A stretch of 64,000 bases of DNA from Hydrogenophaga sp. BPS33 (GTDB taxonomy: Bacteria > Pseudomonadota > Gammaproteobacteria > Burkholderiales > Burkholderiaceae_C): NCBI RefSeq assembly GCF_009859475.1, contig NZ_CP044549.1:4278001-4342000 (forward strand), in the 5' to 3' direction. How positions within the stretch are numbered: the stretch's first letter is position 1; each line of letters opens with the position of its first letter. Shown piece by piece: positions 59,234 through 64,000 of the stretch. The notes under the pieces were generated by a model. It was not told the DNA's origin, ran no database searches, and saw only the letters and a program-made list of their open reading frames with translations. A program made the position numbers and the translations under genes.

Positions 59234-59659
59234 ATGGCATTGCTGGGCCTGTGCCTGGTGCTGGCTGCGGCCGGCACCGGTGCGCCGCCCACCTTCGTCG
59301 CCGGTGAGCGCTTCACCCTGGCCTGGACACATTCCATCGAGAAGGTGCGCTGGGAAGAAGACTACGTGGTGAAGCCCGGCGCCACCGTCGGCGACGCACC
59401 TGTGCTGTACGCAATGGCCGCCCGGGTGCGCGGGTCTGCGGCCGGCATGGAGCCGCCGCCCGACGCGGTGCTGCGCGATGGCTGGTACACCTACACGCCC
59501 ACCCAGCGCAGCCCGAGCCAATTGCCACTCATGCGATCGACATACACCGCCGACTTCGACCTGTGCACCCCGGACGGCTGTCACCCCATGTCGGCCTGGC
59601 TGAAGTCCGACGGCGGCGTCACGCTGCTGCGTCCCTGCCTCGGCACCGCCCCGCGTTGA
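59234..59659 (+). CDS. DUF1850 protein
   Basis: 141 residues. The short N-terminal hydrophobic stretch (MALLGLCLVLAAAG) could be a signal peptide; the core motif TLAWTHSIEKVRWEEDY and the GWYTYTP region are DUF1850. Members are commonly found next to TAXI-TRAP permeases, as here, 12 bp downstream. The function is not known. Confidence 0.88.
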   Translation: MALLGLCLVLAAAGTGAPPTFVAGERFTLAWTHSIEKVRWEEDYVVKPGATVGDAPVLYAMAARVRGSAAGMEPPPDAVLRDGWYTYTPTQRSPSQLPLMRSTYTADFDLCTPDGCHPMSAWLKSDGGVTLLRPCLGTAPR

Positions 59660-59680
59660 ACCAGCCGTTATGCTCGCCGC

Positions 59681-60595
59681 GTGAATTTCGCCCAACTCCT
59701 CTTCCCCGACTTCTCGCTGATCCTCTGCGGCTACCTGGTCTGCCGCTTCACCGTGCTCAACCGCAAGGTCTGGGAGCAGGTGGAAAGCCTGGTCTATTAC
59801 TTTCTCTTTCCGGTGTTGCTGTTCCATTCCATCGTGAAGAGTCCGCTGGACCTGGGCGCGGCCTCCAGCCTGGTGGGTGCGGGGCTGTCGTTGGGCGTGT
59901 GCGGCATCCTGCTGAGCTACTCCTTGCCGCATTGGCCCTGGATCGGCCGACGTCTGGACGTGCGCATGCACGCGGCCAGCGCGCAGGTGGCGTTCCGTTT
60001 CAACTCGTTCATCGCGCTGGCGCTGGCCGAGAAGGTGGCCGGCCCGCAAGGCCTGCTGATGATCTCCGTGCTCATCGGTGTGTGCGTACCGCTGTTCAAC
60101 GTGGGTGCGGTGTGGCCCATGGCCCGGCACGCCAACCGTGGCTTCGGGCGCGAGTTGCTGCGCAACCCCTTGATCGTGGCCACGCTCTCGGGCCTGGTCG
60201 CCAACCTGCTGGGTTTTTCCATTCCGGTCTGGGCGGAGCCCACCGTCAACCGCATCGGGCAAGCCTCCCTGGCGCTGGGGCTGCTGGCCGCGGGCGCGGG
60301 CATGCAGTTCGGCATGCTGGCCAGCGCCAAGACGCTGGGCGGGTTGATCCTGGCCTGCAAGCACCTGGGCATGCCTTTGATCGCCTTGGGCATGGCCCAC
60401 CTGTTCCGCCTGGACCCGACGCAGACCACCATCCTGCTGATGTTCTCGGCGGTGCCCACCGCGTCGAGCTGCTATGTGCTGGCCGCGCGCATGGGGTACA
60501 ACGGGCCGTACGTGGCAGGGCTGGTGACGCTGTCGACCGTGCTGGGCGTGGTGAGTTTGCCGTTTGCGCTGGGGGTGCTGGGGCCGATGCGTTGA
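59681..60595 (+). CDS. AEC-family transporter
   Basis: Auxin-efflux-carrier-type membrane protein of 304 residues with about ten transmembrane helices. The start VNFAQLLFPDFSLILCGYL and the late TTILLMFSAVPTASSCYVLA stretch fit the AEC family. The GTG at 59681 is the likely start. Relatives export or import malate or other organic acids. It is separated from DUF1850 by 21 bp. Confidence 0.88.
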   Translation: MNFAQLLFPDFSLILCGYLVCRFTVLNRKVWEQVESLVYYFLFPVLLFHSIVKSPLDLGAASSLVGAGLSLGVCGILLSYSLPHWPWIGRRLDVRMHAASAQVAFRFNSFIALALAEKVAGPQGLLMISVLIGVCVPLFNVGAVWPMARHANRGFGRELLRNPLIVATLSGLVANLLGFSIPVWAEPTVNRIGQASLALGLLAAGAGMQFGMLASAKTLGGLILACKHLGMPLIALGMAHLFRLDPTQTTILLMFSAVPTASSCYVLAARMGYNGPYVAGLVTLSTVLGVVSLPFALGVLGPMR

Positions 60596-60653
60596 GCCGG
60601 TGTGGTTCTCACGCACAGGCAGCGTGCGCAGGTAAGGGCAAAATACCTGCGAC

Positions 60654-62015
60654 GTGACGCGCCTCGACCCCGACTTTCTCCAAGCCATCCGCAACGAGTT
60701 CTCCAGCACCCGACACTGGATCGACCGTGCCATCGTGCTCGCCTACGCCACGGCGGCCGGCTTGGCCGTGGTCGGCTTCACCATCCTCTCCGAATGGGCC
60801 TTTGGCGGCTTCCACGCCTTGCAGTCGATCAGCCCCTGGCTTGCGCTGATCTGGACGCCCGCGCTCACCGCAGCCATCGTCTGGACTACCCGGCGCTGGT
60901 TCTCGGGCGCCGGTGGCTCGGGCATTCCACAGGTGATGGCGGCGTTGGACCCGGTGATGCCGCCCGAAGGTGGCTCACGCTTCGTGTCGTTGCGGCTCTC
61001 GCTGGGCAAGATCGGCCTGTCCTCGGCGGGCTTGCTGGCCGGCCTTTCGCTGGGCCGCGAAGGACCGTCGGTTCAGGTGGCGGCCGGTGTGATGCAGCAT
61101 GCGCAACGCTGGTTGGGGCCACGTTCGGGCATCGATCGCCGCGCCCTGCTGGTGGCCGGAGGCGCGGCCGGCATCGCCGCGGCCTTCAATGCGCCGCTGG
61201 CCGGCGTGGTGTTCGCCATCGAAGAGCTCTCGCGCAAACTCGAGTCGCGCAGCAGCGGTCTGATCCTCGCGGCTATCGTGCTGGCGGGCCTGATGGGCGT
61301 CTCGGTCTTCGGCAACCTGACCTATTTCGGCCGCATCGCCGTGCCACGGCTGGGCTGGGACGCATTGCTGCCCGGGCTGGCGGTGGCCCTGCTCTGCGGC
61401 CTGCTGGGCGGGCTGTTCTCGCGCTTGCTGATCGCTTCGATGACCGGTGGTTCGGCCGAGCGGCTCACCCGCTGGCGAGCGCGCCGTCCGGTCGCGTTTG
61501 CCGCGGCGTGCGGCTTGCTCATCGCGGTGATCGGGCTGGCCAGCGGCGGCGACACCTTCGGCGCCGGGTCCGAAACGGTCAAGCTCATGCTGGCCGGCCA
61601 GGCCGAGGTGCCGCCCCTTTACGTGCTGCTCAAGTTCGCGGCCACCTGGCTCACGAGCTGGTCGGGCGTGCCCGCGGGCATCTTTGCGCCATCGCTGTCG
61701 ATCGGCGCCGGCGTAGGCCACGATGTGGCCCGCATCGCCGGGGGCGACATTGGTCCGGCACTGATCGCCATGGGCATGGCCGCGTTTCTGGCGGCGGTGA
61801 CGCAGGCCCCCCTCACCGCGTTCATCATCGTCATGGAGATGGTCGATGGCCACGCCATGGTGCTCAGCCTCATGACGGCGGCCATGATCGCCAGCCTGGT
61901 CTCGCGCATGGTCAGCCGCTCGCTCTATGCGACGCTGGCCGAAGCCATGGTGGATTCGGTCATCGGCCAGCGGCATCCCGAGGCCGTCTCACACAAGCGG
62001 CCAGACGAGGGGTGA
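60654..62015 (+). CDS. ClC-family chloride channel/antiporter
   Basis: Membrane protein of 453 residues with the ClC selectivity motifs: GSGIPQ (about 88-93) and GREGP with the gating glutamate E136. Many transmembrane helices follow; the CBS domains of larger ClC proteins are absent. The GTG at 60654 is taken as start. Bacterial members are Cl-/H+ antiporters for acid resistance; the H+ pathway glutamate could not be assigned with certainty. Confidence 0.9.
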   Translation: MTRLDPDFLQAIRNEFSSTRHWIDRAIVLAYATAAGLAVVGFTILSEWAFGGFHALQSISPWLALIWTPALTAAIVWTTRRWFSGAGGSGIPQVMAALDPVMPPEGGSRFVSLRLSLGKIGLSSAGLLAGLSLGREGPSVQVAAGVMQHAQRWLGPRSGIDRRALLVAGGAAGIAAAFNAPLAGVVFAIEELSRKLESRSSGLILAAIVLAGLMGVSVFGNLTYFGRIAVPRLGWDALLPGLAVALLCGLLGGLFSRLLIASMTGGSAERLTRWRARRPVAFAAACGLLIAVIGLASGGDTFGAGSETVKLMLAGQAEVPPLYVLLKFAATWLTSWSGVPAGIFAPSLSIGAGVGHDVARIAGGDIGPALIAMGMAAFLAAVTQAPLTAFIIVMEMVDGHAMVLSLMTAAMIASLVSRMVSRSLYATLAEAMVDSVIGQRHPEAVSHKRPDEG

Positions 62016-62453
62016 TCATTTCTCGCACAAGGCCTTGAGCGCCGCCAGCGCCTTGGGCCACACGGCCTCTATCATCGCCGCATGCTCTTCCTGCATGTCC
62101 TGCTCGATGGTGAGCTGTGTCCCACCACCCACCGCCTCGAAGCGGTAGTTCTCGTAAGCCGGCGCCCAGGCCGTGACAGCGTCGCTCGTGGTGTCGTCCT
62201 TGCCATTGGCCGTGAAGCCCAGATGCTTGATCGAGATGAACGCATGCGGTTCGTTGCGCGCGATCATCGCCACCATGCCTTCGCCATTCGGGGCAAGGAA
62301 ACGGATAGTGCAACCTTCGTCCCAAGAACCTTCGAAATACGATCCTTCCATGAACGGTTTCGTCCATTCGCGGTAGCTCTGGGGATCGAGCATGGTGCTC
62401 CACACCACCTCGCGTGGCGCGTGGATGGTGATGTTGAAAGTCAGGTGTTTCAT
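62016..62453 (-). CDS. SRPBCC-domain protein
   Basis: 145-residue START/Bet v1-like protein (activator of Hsp90 ATPase 1-like type): NITIHAPREVVWSTMLDPQSY at the front, then EWTKPFMEGSYFEGSWDEG and a C-terminal helix AVWPKALAALKALCEK. Small-ligand binding pocket, ligand unknown. AGGAG upstream of the ATG at 62451-62453. Its stop abuts the ClC stop on the other strand. Confidence 0.85.
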   Translation of the reverse strand: MKHLTFNITIHAPREVVWSTMLDPQSYREWTKPFMEGSYFEGSWDEGCTIRFLAPNGEGMVAMIARNEPHAFISIKHLGFTANGKDDTTSDAVTAWAPAYENYRFEAVGGGTQLTIEQDMQEEHAAMIEAVWPKALAALKALCEK

Positions 62454-62511
62454 GGCGATTTCTCCTGTGTCGTCCAGACAAGGACCCAGGCAATCCACGT
62501 GCCCGGGCGGT

Positions 62512-63186
62512 TCAGCGCAGCAGATCGATGCGCCGTTGCAGCCGTGCCACCTCGCCAGTGGCGCCCGCCGTCTGGGCACGCTGCTGTTGCACCAGCAACC
62601 AGGCGCGCAACGGTGTGCGCCAACCGCGGGCGGACGCCGTGACAACCGCGCGTTCGGCCACCGCAGCGCTGGCGCGCCCGCTGCGCTGCAAGACGCCCGC
62701 CGCCACCAGTTGCGACAAGGGATCCTGGATGGCGTTGAGCGCCGCATCGGGCACGGCATCTGGGCCCAGCATGGCGCGGTGCGCCTCGGGCAACAAGGCG
62801 GCATCCGCGGCGGTGGCCGTGCCAGCAAGGTAACGCGCATAGGCTTGCTCGGCCGCAGCGGCATCTTGCGCCAGCGCCTCGAAACCGGCGCACGGCTCGA
62901 ACACCAGCGAGGCGACCCGCGTGGCGCAGCGCAGCAGCTCGGCGCGCGCCAGCAGCGCCGGTTGGCCGGTGCTCGCCAGCGCGCTGCGCACCCGCGCGAA
63001 CTCGACCGCTTCGATGCGCGCATCACCGCGCAGCCAGGCCTCGGTCGCGCGGTCGGCGCTGCCCTTGGCGTTCACCTGCCATTCGGGTACGGGCGGCGAA
63101 CTGGAACATGCCGTCAACGCCCATGCGGCCATGAACACAGACACACCCCGCCAGACACTTCGCGCAACGGGTATGGGCTTTTTCAT
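62512..63186 (-). CDS. Hypothetical lipoprotein
   Basis: 224-residue protein with a signal peptide and lipobox LTAC (lipid Cys at residue 27), so probably an outer-membrane or periplasmic lipoprotein. The mature part is alpha-helical and Ala-rich with no recognised domain. Start chosen at 63184-63186 (MKKPIPVARSV), in a 4-bp overlap with the upstream MCE gene, so the two are coupled. It may be part of a lipid-transport (Mla-like) operon; inference from context only. Confidence 0.75.
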   Translation of the reverse strand: MKKPIPVARSVWRGVSVFMAAWALTACSSSPPVPEWQVNAKGSADRATEAWLRGDARIEAVEFARVRSALASTGQPALLARAELLRCATRVASLVFEPCAGFEALAQDAAAAEQAYARYLAGTATAADAALLPEAHRAMLGPDAVPDAALNAIQDPLSQLVAAGVLQRSGRASAAVAERAVVTASARGWRTPLRAWLLVQQQRAQTAGATGEVARLQRRIDLLR

Positions 63187-64000
63187 GGCAGTTTGATCTC
63201 GGATTCTCGGGTGAAGGGCCACCGGCGGTTGATGTCGTTGATGAGCGACTCCACCTTGCGCAGACTCGCTTCGACCTCGCCACGCAGCGTGCCCAGATCG
63301 CCCGTGGCATCGCGCGTGTTGCTCGCCACGCCCTGCACTTCGACCAGCACCGCGTCCACCTTCTGCAAGCTGGTGCGCGCCTGACCCAGCAGTTGGGTGA
63401 GCTGTTGCACCGTGGCGCGCGCGTCACCCACCATGCTGCCTTCGCCGGGCGCGGCACCCTGGCCAAACACCTGGCGATCGGCGTTGGCCGCCAGACTGTC
63501 CAGGCGCCGGGTCAGCGCATCGGCGCGCAGCAGCAAGGCGTTGGCGCGGTCCACCGCCAGCACGAGCTTCTTCGCGTCCTCGTCGTTGCCCATCAACAGG
63601 CCCAGGCCGCCTTGCGGCCCCTTCAAGCGATCGGTCGCCACACCCACACCGGTGAGCGCGCCGGCCAGCGCGCCGTCGCTTTTTGTCAGTGCGGCCAGGT
63701 TGTCGAGCACCTCGCGAGCACTGGCCGCAAGCTTGGGGATTTCGGCCGCCGTGTCGCCGCGCAACACCGTGCGCTCTGCGCCATCGGGCAAGGGCGGGTC
63801 TTCGAGAATGCCGCTGAAGGCACGGATGCGCGTGCCGCCCACCAGGCCGCGTTCCATGGTGAAGATGCTCGAGGTGCGCAGCCACTTGGCGTCGGCGGTC
63901 GGCACGTCCACCAGGATGCGCACGTTTCCGTCGTCCGCCAGTTCGATGCGCGACACGCGGCCGATCGGAAAGCCGGCGAAGGTCACGTCCAGCCCCACGA
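63183..64000 (-). CDS. MCE/MlaD-family protein (5' part outside window)
   Basis: At least 272 residues. The MCE domain is cut at its start but shows GFPIGRVSRIELADDG and VRILVDVP, then TSSIFTMERGLVGGTRI; a helical region with long coiled coils follows (RANALLLRADALTRRLDSL). MCE proteins bind lipids in the periplasm and form part of Mla-type transporters. The upstream genes, permease and ATPase, would be outside the window. The N-terminus is not visible, so no signal anchor can be judged. Confidence 0.85.
   Translation of the reverse strand, partial: VGLDVTFAGFPIGRVSRIELADDGNVRILVDVPTADAKWLRTSSIFTMERGLVGGTRIRAFSGILEDPPLPDGAERTVLRGDTAAEIPKLAASAREVLDNLAALTKSDGALAGALTGVGVATDRLKGPQGGLGLLMGNDEDAKKLVLAVDRANALLLRADALTRRLDSLAANADRQVFGQGAAPGEGSMVGDARATVQQLTQLLGQARTSLQKVDAVLVEVQGVASNTRDATGDLGTLRGEVEASLRKVESLINDINRRWPFTRESEIKLP

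Noticed and set aside
57122..60733. 1203-residue open frame on the minus strand
   Set aside because: It lies antisense to the TRAP permease, DUF1850 and AEC genes, which have clear family marks; its composition (His, Gln, Arg) is typical of a shadow.

Overview
The window is a GC-rich chromosomal segment of a betaproteobacterium, most likely a Comamonadaceae member close to Hydrogenophaga, Rhodoferax or Acidovorax. The grounds are the housekeeping order cmk-rpsA-ihfB-lapA-lapB, the pyrG-kdsA-eno-ftsB block, several Bug-type tripartite tricarboxylate binding proteins, and short structured intergenic repeats of a kind common in that family. No tRNA, rRNA, CRISPR array, prophage or complete insertion sequence was seen. 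Genus placement is inference from gene order and protein character, not from a search.

Layout. 1-4363: cmk (partial), rpsA, ihfB, lapA, lapB. 4333-9824: a large hydantoinase/oxoprolinase, rdgC, crcB and a possible small ORF. 9821-13978: a regulator with an alpha/beta-hydrolase fused to a LuxR helix-turn-helix, divergent from a ferritin-like diiron protein, then a glutathione transferase and a flavin reductase. 14715-24547: a form II CO-dehydrogenase-like cluster (coxS, coxL, coxM, moxR-type coxD, VWA coxE, coxG, XdhC/CoxF, a MobA-like cytidylyltransferase and a GAF/Fis regulator), interrupted between coxD and coxE by a roughly 430-bp composite repeat. 24588-28077: modE and modABC with a clear ModE-like operator. 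28175-32123: a CHRD lipoprotein, DUF3597, a frameshifted remnant, an unknown protein, a nitroreductase and coaBC. 32229-39556: pyrG, kdsA, eno, ftsB, a P-loop ATPase, hslO, a gamma carbonic anhydrase and a DUF455 protein. 39804-42313: a histidine kinase and a response-regulator/kinase hybrid. 42548-46660: a DbpA-type helicase, a MITE-like element, a VOC protein, a YjiK-like protein, a YebC-like protein and DUF3297. 46671-53342: a catabolic cluster (AtuA family, two enoyl-CoA hydratases, a Bug protein, a CoA-transferase and an IclR regulator). 53394-64000: DUF1439, xerD, a second Bug protein, a TAXI-TRAP transporter with DUF1850, an AEC carrier, a chloride channel, an SRPBCC protein, a lipoprotein and an MCE protein that runs off the window.

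How the genes fit together. The cox cluster makes a molybdenum hydroxylase (2Fe-2S, molybdopterin and FAD subunits) and carries its own maturation genes. The cytidylyltransferase would make the MCD cofactor, and the adjacent modABC would import molybdate under ModE control. The 47.5-53.3 kb cluster looks like an IclR-controlled acyl-CoA pathway with its own solute-binding protein. The most interesting loci are the hydrolase-LuxR/diiron pair, the self-complementary repeat inside the cox operon, the MITE-like element that supplies the stop codon of the VOC gene, and a repeat-encoded tail on the hydantoinase.
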